Source: Litoreibacter albidus
GTDB taxonomy: Bacteria; Pseudomonadota; Alphaproteobacteria; Rhodobacterales; Rhodobacteraceae
Assembly (NCBI RefSeq): GCF_900107015.1
Contig: NZ_FNOI01000002.1
Coordinates: 434,001-498,000, forward strand
Direction: 5' to 3'
DNA length: 64,000 bases
Of this stretch, positions 8,065 to 16,809 are shown in pieces. Each line of letters opens with the position of its first letter. Positions within the stretch are counted from its first letter, which is position 1. A model generated the notes under the pieces. It worked only from the letters and a program-made list of their open reading frames with translations. It searched no databases and had not been told where the DNA came from. Position numbers and translations under genes: made by a program.

Positions 8065-9308
8065 GCGCCTTTACCGACGCCGCCCGCGCCGCCACCGATG
8101 CGATGCGCGCCCTGTTTGAGCCGACGCCCCTTCAGTTGAACGAATACCTGTCGGACCGCTACGGCGCGCAGATTTATCTGAAGCGCGAAGACCTGTCGCC
8201 GGTGCGGTCCTACAAGATTCGCGGCGCGTTCAATGCGATGTCGAAACGGCGCGTAAGCCACCCCGACCAGCGCAACTTTGTCTGCGCAAGTGCGGGCAAC
8301 CACGCCCAAGGCTTCGCCTTTGCCTGCCGCCATTTCGGCGTCACCGGTGAAGTGTTCATGCCGATCACCACGCCGCAGCAAAAGATCGAGAAGACCCGCG
8401 CCTTTGGCGGTGACTTCGTGAAAATCCGGCTGACGGGTGATTACTTCGACCAGACCCTTCGCGCCGCGCAAGACCACTGCGCGGACATTGGCGCGCATTT
8501 CCTGTCACCGTTTGACGATCCTGATGTGATCGAGGGACAGGCCTCCGTCGCGGTGGAGATCGAGGCAGAGCTGGGCACCCCGCCTGACATGTTGCTGTTG
8601 CCCGTTGGCGGTGGTGGTCTGTCCGCCGGTGTGACGCGGTATTTCACCGACAGCGCGGCTGGCATTTCCTTCCGCTATGTCGAACCCGCAGGCGGCGCAT
8701 CGCTGACGGCGGCGCTGGCGCAGGGCAAGCCGGTGACGCTGCCCCATATTGACACCTTCGTGGACGGCGCGGCCGTTGCGCGGATCGGGGCGCACACCTT
8801 TGAGGTGTTGAAAGACGTCGACCCCGCCCACGTTTTGCTGGCGCCGGAAAACCGCATTTGCGGCACCATGATCAAACTGCTCAACATCGAAGGCATCGTG
8901 CTGGAACCCGCAGGCGCGCTGGTGATCGACGCCTTGGACGACTTGGCGCAGGACATCAAAGGTAAGACCATCGTGTGCGTGACATCCGGCGGCAACTTCG
9001 ACTTTGAGCGCCTACCGGAAGTGAAAGAACGTGCGCAGCGGTACGCCGGCCTAAAGAAGTACCTGATCCTTCGCATGCCCCAACGCCCCGGCGCGTTGAA
9101 AGATTTTCTGGCCCTGCTTGGCCCCGACGACGACATCGCGCGGTTCGAGTACCTGAAAAAGTCGGCCCGCAACTTCGGCTCCGTCCTGATCGGGATCGAG
9201 ACGAAGGAGCCTGACGCTTTCGCGCGCCTGTTCCAGTCCATGACCGAAGGCGGGTTCGAGCACCGCGACATCACCAACGACGACGTGTTGGCGGATTTTC
9301 TGATTTAG
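8061..9308 (+). CDS. ilvA: Threonine ammonia-lyase IlvA
   Basis: IlvA deaminates threonine to 2-oxobutanoate, the first committed step to isoleucine. The 415-residue protein has the PLP lysine at about residue 52 in SYKIRGAFN, a glycine-rich PLP-phosphate loop LLPVGGGGLSAG, and the cofactor region VTSGGNFDF. The C-terminal part (YLILRMPQRPGALKDF) is a single ACT-like regulatory domain, as in the shorter IlvA form. The start is set by the ATGA overlap with the membrane-protein gene. The stop overlaps the convergent HPt gene. Confidence 0.95.
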   Translation: MSAFTDAARAATDAMRALFEPTPLQLNEYLSDRYGAQIYLKREDLSPVRSYKIRGAFNAMSKRRVSHPDQRNFVCASAGNHAQGFAFACRHFGVTGEVFMPITTPQQKIEKTRAFGGDFVKIRLTGDYFDQTLRAAQDHCADIGAHFLSPFDDPDVIEGQASVAVEIEAELGTPPDMLLLPVGGGGLSAGVTRYFTDSAAGISFRYVEPAGGASLTAALAQGKPVTLPHIDTFVDGAAVARIGAHTFEVLKDVDPAHVLLAPENRICGTMIKLLNIEGIVLEPAGALVIDALDDLAQDIKGKTIVCVTSGGNFDFERLPEVKERAQRYAGLKKYLILRMPQRPGALKDFLALLGPDDDIARFEYLKKSARNFGSVLIGIETKEPDAFARLFQSMTEGGFEHRDITNDDVLADFLI

Positions 9309-9607
9309 ACCCCCTTTCCCGCCAGAAATGCGGATTTGGACTGCTGATAAACCGACTGCAATTGCCCTGCCGCGAATTGATCGGGCTGGTGCTCCATCTG
9401 CTCGCAGGTGGCGCGAAACTGCTCGAACCCGAGGTTCGCCGCGCTGCCCTTTAGAAAGTGCAGATCAGCGTCGTGATTATTGGCGCCTGATGATGTCAGG
9501 TCGGATAATTTCTCCTCTACCTCCTCCAGAAAAAGGGCGACGATTTCATCGAAATCCTCCTCCCCCAAATCGGCTTTCAACGCGTCGACCCGCGACCAAT
9601 CCAGCAT
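9305..9607 (-). CDS. HPt (histidine phosphotransfer) domain protein
   Basis: This is a stand-alone phosphotransfer protein of 100 residues. The phospho-accepting histidine is H50 in LHFLKGSAANLGF, a classic HPt signature, with helical sequence on both sides. Such proteins shuttle phosphate between receiver domains. The ATG is preferred over the adjacent upstream GTG because GAAGGGG is better spaced. It is divergent from a receiver-phosphatase gene, which is a plausible partner. No histidine kinase is nearby. Confidence 0.9.
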   Translation of the reverse strand: MLDWSRVDALKADLGEEDFDEIVALFLEEVEEKLSDLTSSGANNHDADLHFLKGSAANLGFEQFRATCEQMEHQPDQFAAGQLQSVYQQSKSAFLAGKGV

Positions 9608-9741
9608 CACATCCCCTTCGCGTTAAATCTTGATGCGGGCAGCATGAGCGCCAGTCGTTAAGGAAATATGATTGCTAGAATTGTAGTAATTCCAATTGGA
9701 GGCTTCATCCTCTCTTAAGTGTTTGGCCCTCAGTTAGGCCC

Positions 9742-11058
9742 ATGCTTAATTCTGTACCGTCGCCCCAGTTTGACCCTGATCACACGTCACAGCCCGCACT
9801 GGATTGGGAGGGCGTCAGCGACACCAACCCTGACGTGCCACAACGGGTTTTGGTGGTCGATGACAGCCGCATGCAGCGGCGGCTGCTGGCCACGCGATTG
9901 CGCAAATGGGGGTACGAGGTTTGGGAGGCGGATTCTGCGGCAGAAGGGCTGAAAATCTGCACGGACCACGACGTGTCCCTTATCCTAAGTGACTGGATGA
10001 TGCCCGAAATGTCCGGCCCAGAATTTTGCCGCGCGTTCCGCAACTTAGGGCAAAGCAACTACGGCTACTTCATTCTGTTAACCAGCAAAGGCAGCAGCGA
10101 TGAGGTGGCGGAAGGCTTGAACTCCGGCGCGGATGATTTCCTGACAAAGCCCGTCACGTCAGGGGAATTGCGCGCACGGCTGCGCGCGGGGGAACGGGTG
10201 CTGCGTATGCAGGCCGCGCTGATCGACAAGAACGAGATCGTAAATTCCACGTTAAAACGGATCGAAAAGCTGTACGACGCCCTGAACCACGACCTGTCGG
10301 AGGCGCGTCACCTGCAGCAGTCACTGGTCCGCGACACGGACATCCAGTTTCCGGAAGGGAAAATCGGCCTGAACCTGACGCCCAGTGGCCATGTGGGCGG
10401 CGATTTGGTCGGATATTTTCGGGTAAGTCGCCATCAGATTGGCCTGTTCTCGCTGGATGTGTCCGGCCACGGGGTGACGTCTGCGCTGATGACTGCCCGC
10501 CTTGCGGGATACCTGAGCGGGTTCACCCCCAGCCAGAATATGGCGCTGCGCAGGGTTGGGGACGGCAAGTTTGTTGCGCGCGATCCGGCGGAAACCGTCA
10601 GCGATCTGAACGAGTTACTGCTGAGGGAATTGGAGACGGAGCATTATTTCACCATCGCGCTGAGCATCGTTGACCTGCAATCAGGGCTGATGCGCACCGT
10701 GCAGGCAGGGCACCCGCATCCGGTCCTGCAACGCCGCGGGCAGGCAATTGCGCTGCTGGGTGACGGCGGCATGCCAGTCGGGCTGATTCCCAAGGCGGAG
10801 TTCACGTCATTCGAGACGCAGCTAAAGCCGGGTGACCGCGTGATCCTGCATTCAGATGGCATCACGGAAGCAGAGAACCCAGCGGGGGTGATGCTGGAAG
10901 AAGATGGGCTGAACTCCTTCCTAGACGCCGCGCGGGACATGCCCGCCCCAGTGATGATGGACCGCCTTCTGGAGACATTACAAGCCCACACCAAGACCAG
11001 CGATTTCGGCGACGACGTGTCAATACTGGTGTTTGACTATGACGGGCCTTGCGCATGA
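9742..11058 (+). CDS. Response regulator with PP2C-type (SpoIIE/RsbU) phosphatase domain
   Basis: The 438-residue protein has an N-terminal receiver domain (about residues 34-155) with acidic pair DD at 40-41, phospho-acceptor D84 in LSDWMMPEMSGPEF, and K136 in FLTKP. A helical linker (about 155-200) follows. The SpoIIE phosphatase domain has metal-binding D221 in VGGDLVGYF, D239 in LDVSGHG, and HSDGITEAEN. The family dephosphorylates serine/threonine on anti-sigma-factor antagonists, so it likely controls a partner-switch stress or envelope response. The nearby HPt protein could phosphorylate its receiver. Confidence 0.93.
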   Translation: MLNSVPSPQFDPDHTSQPALDWEGVSDTNPDVPQRVLVVDDSRMQRRLLATRLRKWGYEVWEADSAAEGLKICTDHDVSLILSDWMMPEMSGPEFCRAFRNLGQSNYGYFILLTSKGSSDEVAEGLNSGADDFLTKPVTSGELRARLRAGERVLRMQAALIDKNEIVNSTLKRIEKLYDALNHDLSEARHLQQSLVRDTDIQFPEGKIGLNLTPSGHVGGDLVGYFRVSRHQIGLFSLDVSGHGVTSALMTARLAGYLSGFTPSQNMALRRVGDGKFVARDPAETVSDLNELLLRELETEHYFTIALSIVDLQSGLMRTVQAGHPHPVLQRRGQAIALLGDGGMPVGLIPKAEFTSFETQLKPGDRVILHSDGITEAENPAGVMLEEDGLNSFLDAARDMPAPVMMDRLLETLQAHTKTSDFGDDVSILVFDYDGPCA

Positions 11059-11076
11059 CAGCGCTGCGCGGAAAAG

Positions 11077-11517
11077 CTACAGCCCAAACAGGGTTTTCAC
11101 GAAATGACGGTCGCCGTCATTGCCAAGCAGCTGCGCGGCGTCCGTGGGCGACATCCACACGGCTTCGTGGTCCGGCTCCAGCGGTTGGCTGCGCTGCATC
11201 ACGGGGCGCGCGATATAAACGCTGCAAAGCTTTTCGGCCCAATAGCCATATTCCGGCATGTAAACGAACCGGCGAAAGGCACCCAATTTGCGGGGGGCGG
11301 TCATGGTCCAGCCGGTCTCCTCCATTACCTCGCGGTGGAGCGCGGGGATCGGGTGTTCGCCCGCGTCAACACCACCGCCGGGCAGCTGTACATCAGGGAC
11401 ATCGCGACCTTGAACTGTGGTCAGCAGATCAACGCCATTCCACAAAATGGCGTAGGCACCAGGGCGCAAGCGGTAGGGTTTGCCGTGTTCATATCTCTCG
11501 CCAAAACGTCTGATCAT
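11077..11517 (-). CDS. Nudix hydrolase
   Basis: The 146-residue protein has a complete Nudix box, GGVDAGEHPIPALHREVMEETGW, split here into G-x5-E and REVMEETGW, so it should bind Mg2+ and hydrolyse a nucleoside-diphosphate derivative. The substrate cannot be read from sequence. It lies between the phosphatase gene (convergent) and hslO (divergent). A second, different Nudix protein follows hslO. Confidence 0.88.
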   Translation of the reverse strand: MIRRFGERYEHGKPYRLRPGAYAILWNGVDLLTTVQGRDVPDVQLPGGGVDAGEHPIPALHREVMEETGWTMTAPRKLGAFRRFVYMPEYGYWAEKLCSVYIARPVMQRSQPLEPDHEAVWMSPTDAAQLLGNDGDRHFVKTLFGL

Positions 11518-11617
11518 TGTGCAACTCCGTCATGTATTACGCACATACCCCTTGGGGAATGGATTGTCGCGCCTATGTAGACGCGGTATGCCAAGCCCCT
11601 AGGCGTAAGGAAACCCC

Positions 11618-12616
11618 ATGACCCTTGGACAAAAAATCGCGTGGGACGACACCGTCCTGCCCTTCCAGTTGGACAATATCGACATCCGTGGCCGCATCGC
11701 GCGGTTGGATGGCGTGCTGGACAGTGTGCTGGAACAACATGACTATCCACCTTTGGTGGAAGCAATGGTGGCCGAAGCCGCCTTGCTGACGGCGATGATC
11801 GGACAGACGGTCAAGCTGCGTTGGAAGCTGTCGCTGCAAATCCGCGGCGACGGTCCTTTGCGGCTGATCGCGACCGATTACTACGGCCCGACGGAAGACG
11901 GCGAGCCTGCCCGTATTCGCGCGTATGCGAGTTACGACGCGGAGACCATCGACCTTGACGCGGACCCGTTCAGCCAGATCGGAAAGGGATTCTTTGCCAT
12001 TCTGATCGACCAAGGCAACGACATGAAACCTTACCAAGGCATCACGCCTTTGGCGGGGGGCAGCCTTGCGGCCTGTGCGGAGACGTATTTTGCCCAGTCG
12101 GAGCAGTTGCCGACGAAGTTTTCGCTGACCTACGGGCGCTCCACCGAACCGGGGGCTGACGAAAGCTGGCGCGCGGGCGGGTTGATGCTGCAACATATGC
12201 CCAAGGCCTCGCCATTGATGGCGAAGGACGATGCGATCGGCGACGATGGGTTGCTGGCAGCCGAGGACATTCTGGACGGCGACGAAGCGGAAAACTGGAA
12301 CCGCGCCAACATGCTGCTGAGCACGGTGGAGGAGCTGGAATTGATCGGCCCGAGCGTGGCACCGACAGACCTGTTGTTCCGCCTGTTTCACGAAGAACGG
12401 CCCGTCGTCTATGACACCCAACCGGTCAAATTCGGCTGCACCTGCTCCGAGGAAAAGGTGCGTCAAAGCCTGTCGATCTATTCGGCCCGCGACCTTGGCC
12501 ACATGACCAAGGAAGACGGATCGCTGACGGCGGACTGCCAATTCTGCGGCGCCCATTACGTGATGGACCCGAACACCGTTGGATTCGAGGCCGAGACCTC
12601 TGATGACGGGCAGTGA
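11618..12616 (+). CDS. hslO: Redox-regulated chaperone Hsp33
   Basis: Hsp33 is a cytoplasmic holdase switched on by oxidative unfolding. The 332-residue protein has the conserved N-terminal fold (AEAALLTAMIGQTVKLRWKL). The C-terminal zinc centre CTCSEE and CQFCGAHY provides the C-x-C and C-x2-C thiols that sense oxidation. It heads a tight run with a CoA-type Nudix gene, cca and lysE. The stop overlaps the next gene. Confidence 0.96.
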   Translation: MTLGQKIAWDDTVLPFQLDNIDIRGRIARLDGVLDSVLEQHDYPPLVEAMVAEAALLTAMIGQTVKLRWKLSLQIRGDGPLRLIATDYYGPTEDGEPARIRAYASYDAETIDLDADPFSQIGKGFFAILIDQGNDMKPYQGITPLAGGSLAACAETYFAQSEQLPTKFSLTYGRSTEPGADESWRAGGLMLQHMPKASPLMAKDDAIGDDGLLAAEDILDGDEAENWNRANMLLSTVEELELIGPSVAPTDLLFRLFHEERPVVYDTQPVKFGCTCSEEKVRQSLSIYSARDLGHMTKEDGSLTADCQFCGAHYVMDPNTVGFEAETSDDGQ

Positions 12617-13202
12617 CCTGATCGAAAAACTGGAGGCCGCGCTGGGGAAACCGGGCGCGGCCTCTTCCGATTTCGACCTGAACCCTGACGTGACGCTGCC
12701 GGAAGGGCGCGTGTTGCGCGACGCGGCGGTTCTGGTCGCGCTGATGCCATCGACAGATGGCGCGCAATTGGTGCTGACCAAGCGGTCCTCCGCGTTGAAG
12801 CACCACCCCGGCCAAATCGCATTCCCCGGCGGCAAACGCGACGGCGACGAGACGCTGGCGACGACGGCCCTGCGCGAAGCGGAGGAAGAGATCGGCCTAG
12901 ACCGCAATCAGGTGCGCCTGATCGGCACATTGCCGTCGCATGAAACGGTGACCAGCTTTCAGGTGACGCCGCATGTGGCGATCATCGACGGACCGTTCAC
13001 CCCAGTGCCCGAGGCGGGCGAGGTGGCGGAAGTGTTTACCGTGCCGTTGGAGCACGTTTTGGATACCCGAAATTACGTGATCGAAGGCCGCCGCTGGCGC
13101 GGCAGAACGCGCCATTATTTTGTGGTGCCCTACGGCCCCTACTACATTTGGGGGGCCACGGCGCGAATGCTGCGGTCCTTGGCCGAACAGGTGCGCGCGT
13201 GA
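12603..13202 (+). CDS. CoA pyrophosphatase-type Nudix hydrolase
   Basis: This 199-residue protein resembles the NUDT7/YeaB group that cleaves CoA and related diphosphates. The extended signature LTKRSSALKHHPGQIAFPGG lies just upstream of the Nudix box (GKRDGDE, then REAEEEIGL); the HPGQ-FPGG pattern is specific for that group. The start overlaps hslO by 14 bases, and its stop overlaps the cca GTG start. The catalytic glutamates are all present. Confidence 0.88.
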   Translation: MTGSDLIEKLEAALGKPGAASSDFDLNPDVTLPEGRVLRDAAVLVALMPSTDGAQLVLTKRSSALKHHPGQIAFPGGKRDGDETLATTALREAEEEIGLDRNQVRLIGTLPSHETVTSFQVTPHVAIIDGPFTPVPEAGEVAEVFTVPLEHVLDTRNYVIEGRRWRGRTRHYFVVPYGPYYIWGATARMLRSLAEQVRA

Positions 13203-14344
13203 CGCGGATCACGGGAAACTGGCTCAGCGCCGCCGCCACGCAAGCGGTGTTTGACGCGCTGGAGGCGACCGGAGAGACCGCGTATTTCGTGGGCGGCTGC
13301 GTGCGCAACGCGCTGCTGGATGCCCCCGTGGCAGATATCGATATTACGACCGCCGCCACCCCCGACCGCGTGAGCGCAGCGGCGAAAGCGGCTGACCTGA
13401 AGGTCATCCCGACGGGGATCGAGCACGGCACGGTCACGGTGGTGTCGGGTGGCATCGCGCATGAGATCACCACATTTCGCGCGGATGTGGACACCGACGG
13501 GCGGCACGCGAATGTCGCGTTTTCCACGTCCATGCAGGTGGACGCGGCGCGGCGCGACTTCACGATGAACGCCCTTTATGCGGATCGGCACGGCGCCGTC
13601 AGCGACCCTGTTGGGGGCTTGCCAGACTTGCACGCACGTCGCCTGCGCTTCATCGGTGACGCGGGGGCGCGAATTGCGGAGGATTATCTGCGGATCTTGC
13701 GCTTTTTCCGGTTTCACGCGTGGTATGGCGACGCGGCGCAGGGCTTGGACGCCGACGGGCTGGCGGCCTGTGCCGCAGGAGCGGACGGGTTGGCGCAATT
13801 GTCGGCGGAGCGCGTGGGCGCGGAGATGAAGAAACTGCTTGCCGCGCCGGACCCCGCACCAGCCGTCGCCGCCATGGCGCAGGCCGGAATTTTGGCGCGC
13901 GTGATGACGGGTGCCGATGCGAAAGCCCTGCCGATCTTGGTGCATCTGGAAGCTGGGCGCGCGCCGCGCATGACGCGGCGCGCGGCGTGTTTGGGCGGTT
14001 TGGGCTTGAAAGAGCAGTGGCGGCTGTCCAACGCGGACGCCACTGAAATCGCGCTTCTGCGCGACCTGATCGGCGCGGACATGGGGCTGGCAGAAATTGC
14101 CTACCGCCACGGCGCAGCGCGCGCCTTGGACATCGCATTACTGCGCGGCGCATTGTTCGAGCAGCCCTTAAGTGCGGGAATGGACGACGACATCGCGGCC
14201 GGAGCAGGTGCGGTTTTTCCTGTGAAAGCGGCTGATCTCATGCCACAGGTAACGGGCCCCGCCCTTGGCGCGCGGCTGAAAGAGCTGGAAGCGCGGTGGA
14301 TCGCGTCGGGCTTTACCCTAGGCAAGGCGGAGTTGCTTCGATGA
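13199..14344 (+). CDS. cca: CCA tRNA nucleotidyltransferase / poly(A) polymerase family
   Basis: The enzyme adds or repairs the 3' CCA end of tRNA. The nucleotidyltransferase core is at the N-terminus: AYFVGGCVRNALLDAPVADIDI contains the GG loop and the DxD metal pair, followed by GTVTVV and RRDFTMNALY. Length is 381 residues. The start is a GTG that overlaps the preceding stop (GTGA). An upstream TTG frame exists but would run deep inside the Nudix gene. The stop overlaps lysE by ATGA. Confidence 0.92.
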   Translation: MTRITGNWLSAAATQAVFDALEATGETAYFVGGCVRNALLDAPVADIDITTAATPDRVSAAAKAADLKVIPTGIEHGTVTVVSGGIAHEITTFRADVDTDGRHANVAFSTSMQVDAARRDFTMNALYADRHGAVSDPVGGLPDLHARRLRFIGDAGARIAEDYLRILRFFRFHAWYGDAAQGLDADGLAACAAGADGLAQLSAERVGAEMKKLLAAPDPAPAVAAMAQAGILARVMTGADAKALPILVHLEAGRAPRMTRRAACLGGLGLKEQWRLSNADATEIALLRDLIGADMGLAEIAYRHGAARALDIALLRGALFEQPLSAGMDDDIAAGAGAVFPVKAADLMPQVTGPALGARLKELEARWIASGFTLGKAELLR

Positions 14345-14925
14345 ATTTTGACCCGCTTTACGCCTTTGTGTTTTTCGGGCTGTTTTCGCCGGGTCCAAAT
14401 GTCATTTTGCTTACCACCTCCGGCGCGCGGTTCGGGTTCAAGCGCACGTTGCCGCATGTTTTGGGTGTGGCGGCGGGGGTTGGTATTACGTCGGCACTGA
14501 CGGGCTTTGGCGTGGGCGCGTTGCTGCTGGCGCAGCCTGCATTGACCTTTACGCTAAAGTGCCTCGCGGCAGGGTGGATTTTGTGGATGGCGTGGAAGCT
14601 GTTTCGCTCCACCAGAGGGCCGCAAGCCGAGGGGCGCGATAGGCCGTTTACCTTTGTTGAGGCCGTGTTATTCCAATGGGTGAACCCGAAGATTTGGGTG
14701 GTCGCTATGGCCGCGTCCTCGGGGTATGCTATCGGCTTGTCGCCCGCTGCGGATGCGGTCCGGCTGGGCACGGCGTTTTCGGGCATTAACCTGTTTGTGT
14801 GCCTGTTCTGGACCTTTGCGGGGTCTTTGTTGGCGGTGCTTATGACCCGCCCCGCGTGGTGGCGCGGCTTCATGACGGTGATGGCCCTTGCGCTGGCCAG
14901 CTCTGCCGTGATGATTTTCATATAA
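14341..14925 (+). CDS. LysE family amino-acid exporter
   Basis: This 194-residue protein has about six hydrophobic segments and the LysE-superfamily N-terminus FGLFSPGPNVILLTTSGARFG, where SPGPN is diagnostic. Members export amino acids such as homoserine, threonine or lysine across the inner membrane. The substrate is not predictable. It is the last gene of the hslO run. Confidence 0.88.
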   Translation: MNFDPLYAFVFFGLFSPGPNVILLTTSGARFGFKRTLPHVLGVAAGVGITSALTGFGVGALLLAQPALTFTLKCLAAGWILWMAWKLFRSTRGPQAEGRDRPFTFVEAVLFQWVNPKIWVVAMAASSGYAIGLSPAADAVRLGTAFSGINLFVCLFWTFAGSLLAVLMTRPAWWRGFMTVMALALASSAVMIFI

Positions 14926-14964
14926 GTCACGGCCTAGATTAACGGGGCCGAAATCGAGGTTTTG

Positions 14965-16809
14965 ATGTTCCGGTTTTTAGAGAATTTGGTAGACCCCTAC
15001 GGGCCTTACGACGAAGTTGACGCCCCGCCGCAAAAGCTGTGGGCGTTTTTGTGGTCCTATTCACAACCGTTCAAGAAGGTCTTCGTGTGGGCCGCGATAT
15101 TGTCGCTGATGGTGGCGACGGTCGAGGTTGGCCTGATCTACTACATGGGCCGCGTCGTGGATGTGCTGTCCAGCGGCGACCCCGCGCAGGTGCTGGCGCA
15201 ATACGGCACGGAGCTTGTTCTGGCGGCCGTGTTCATCCTGATTATACGCCCCCTGATCCAAGCCGCGGACGTGGGCATTTTGAACAATGCCATCTTGCCG
15301 AACTACGGCACCTTGTTCCGCTGGCGCGCGCATAAGCACGTGCTGCGCCAGTCCGTCGGCTGGTTCGAGAACGACTTTGCAGGGCGCATTGCCAACCGCA
15401 TTATGCAAGCGCCTCCCGCCGCTGGTGAGGCGGTGTTTCAGGTGTTTGACGCGATCACCTTCTCACTGGCCTATGCCGTTGGCGCGTTCGTCTTGCTGAC
15501 GCAAGCGGATCCGCGACTGGCGATCCCGCTGGTCGTTTGGCTGGGGCTGTATGCGTGTTTGGTGATGTGGACGATGAAGCGCGTGGGGCCTGCGTCCAAG
15601 GCCTCCTCCGACGCGCGGTCGATGACCACGGGGCGCGTGGTGGACAGCTACAGCAACATTCATTCGGTCAAGCTTTTTGCCCACCATGAAGGGGAATTGC
15701 GCTTCGCCAAGGAAGCGATTGAGCAAACCCGCCAGACCTTTGCGCGCGAGATGCGTATTTTTACCATCATGGACGTGATGTTGGTCGCGCTGAACGGCTT
15801 GCTGATTGTCGGCGTCGTGGGCTGGGCGATCTGGCTCTGGGCGCAGGGCAGTGCCAGCGTCGGGGCGGTTGCGGCGGCCACGGCTTTGACACTTCGGCTG
15901 AACGCAATGACCGGCTGGATCATGTGGGCATTGTCGTCGTTCTTCCGCTCCCTAGGCGTGGTGTCGGAAGGTATGGAGACCATCGCACAGCCCATCGCAT
16001 TGGTGGACGCCGAACAGGCGCAGCCTTTGGCGCTAAGGGCGGGCGAGGTCGAGTTCAAAGCGCTGACGCACCACTACGGGCGCAATCAGGGCGGGTTGGA
16101 CGCACTGTCGCTCAAGATTGGGGCGGGCGAGAAAGTCGGGCTGATCGGGCGATCCGGCGCGGGCAAATCGACGTTGGTTAAGCTGCTGCTGCGCTTTTAC
16201 GACCCCGAGGGGGGCGTGATCGAAATTGACGGGCAGGACATCACTGGCGTTACGCAAGACAGCCTGCGGCAGGTGACGGGCATGGTGAGCCAAGACAGTT
16301 CGTTGTTGCACCGATCCGTGCGCGACAACATCCTTTATGGCCGCCCCGACGCGACGGAGGCCGAGATGATCGAGGCCGCCAAACGCGCGGAGGCGCATGA
16401 GTTTATTCTGGACCTATCCGACCCCGAAGGGCGCACCGGCTATGACGCCCATGTGGGGGAGCGCGGGGTGAAGCTGTCGGGCGGGCAACGCCAGCGGATC
16501 GGGCTAGCGCGGGTGATTTTGAAGAACGCCCCGATCTTGGTGTTGGACGAAGCCACCAGCGCGCTGGACAGCGAGGTGGAGGCCGCAATCCAAGACACGC
16601 TGTATGGTGTGATGGAGGGCAAAACCGTTATCGCCATTGCCCACCGCCTGAGCACCATCGCCCATATGGACCGCATTGTGGTGCTGGACGGCGGCAAAAT
16701 CGCCGAACAAGGCAGCCACAGCGCGCTATTGGCGAAAGGCGGGCTATATGCTGGGTTCTGGGCGCGCCAGTCGGGCGGATTTCTAAACACGGATGAGACA
16801 GATTTATGA
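14965..16809 (+). CDS. ABC exporter half-transporter (permease-ATPase), first of a tandem pair
   Basis: The 614-residue protein has an N-terminal six-helix exporter domain (about residues 30-340) and a C-terminal ATPase. Walker A GRSGAGKST is near residue 395. Signature LSGGQRQR, Walker B ILVLDEATSALD and the switch histidine (IAHRLST) are all intact. It overlaps the next gene by ATGA. The two proteins are similar but not identical, so they probably form a heterodimer. The ATG is preferred over the adjacent TTG because GAGG is seven bases from it. Confidence 0.92.
   Translation: MFRFLENLVDPYGPYDEVDAPPQKLWAFLWSYSQPFKKVFVWAAILSLMVATVEVGLIYYMGRVVDVLSSGDPAQVLAQYGTELVLAAVFILIIRPLIQAADVGILNNAILPNYGTLFRWRAHKHVLRQSVGWFENDFAGRIANRIMQAPPAAGEAVFQVFDAITFSLAYAVGAFVLLTQADPRLAIPLVVWLGLYACLVMWTMKRVGPASKASSDARSMTTGRVVDSYSNIHSVKLFAHHEGELRFAKEAIEQTRQTFAREMRIFTIMDVMLVALNGLLIVGVVGWAIWLWAQGSASVGAVAAATALTLRLNAMTGWIMWALSSFFRSLGVVSEGMETIAQPIALVDAEQAQPLALRAGEVEFKALTHHYGRNQGGLDALSLKIGAGEKVGLIGRSGAGKSTLVKLLLRFYDPEGGVIEIDGQDITGVTQDSLRQVTGMVSQDSSLLHRSVRDNILYGRPDATEAEMIEAAKRAEAHEFILDLSDPEGRTGYDAHVGERGVKLSGGQRQRIGLARVILKNAPILVLDEATSALDSEVEAAIQDTLYGVMEGKTVIAIAHRLSTIAHMDRIVVLDGGKIAEQGSHSALLAKGGLYAGFWARQSGGFLNTDETDL

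Noticed and set aside
7320-8498. A 392-codon minus-strand open frame opposite the membrane protein and ilvA
   Set aside because: The plus-strand ilvA has clear catalytic motifs; this frame has none.
11573-12907. A 444-codon minus-strand open frame opposite hslO and the Nudix gene
   Set aside because: It is the antisense of clearly conserved hslO and Nudix reading frames and has low-complexity, arginine/glutamine-rich content typical of GC-rich shadow frames.
13142-14110. A 322-codon minus-strand open frame opposite cca
   Set aside because: It is antisense to the well-conserved cca gene, has no family motif, and its composition matches a shadow frame.
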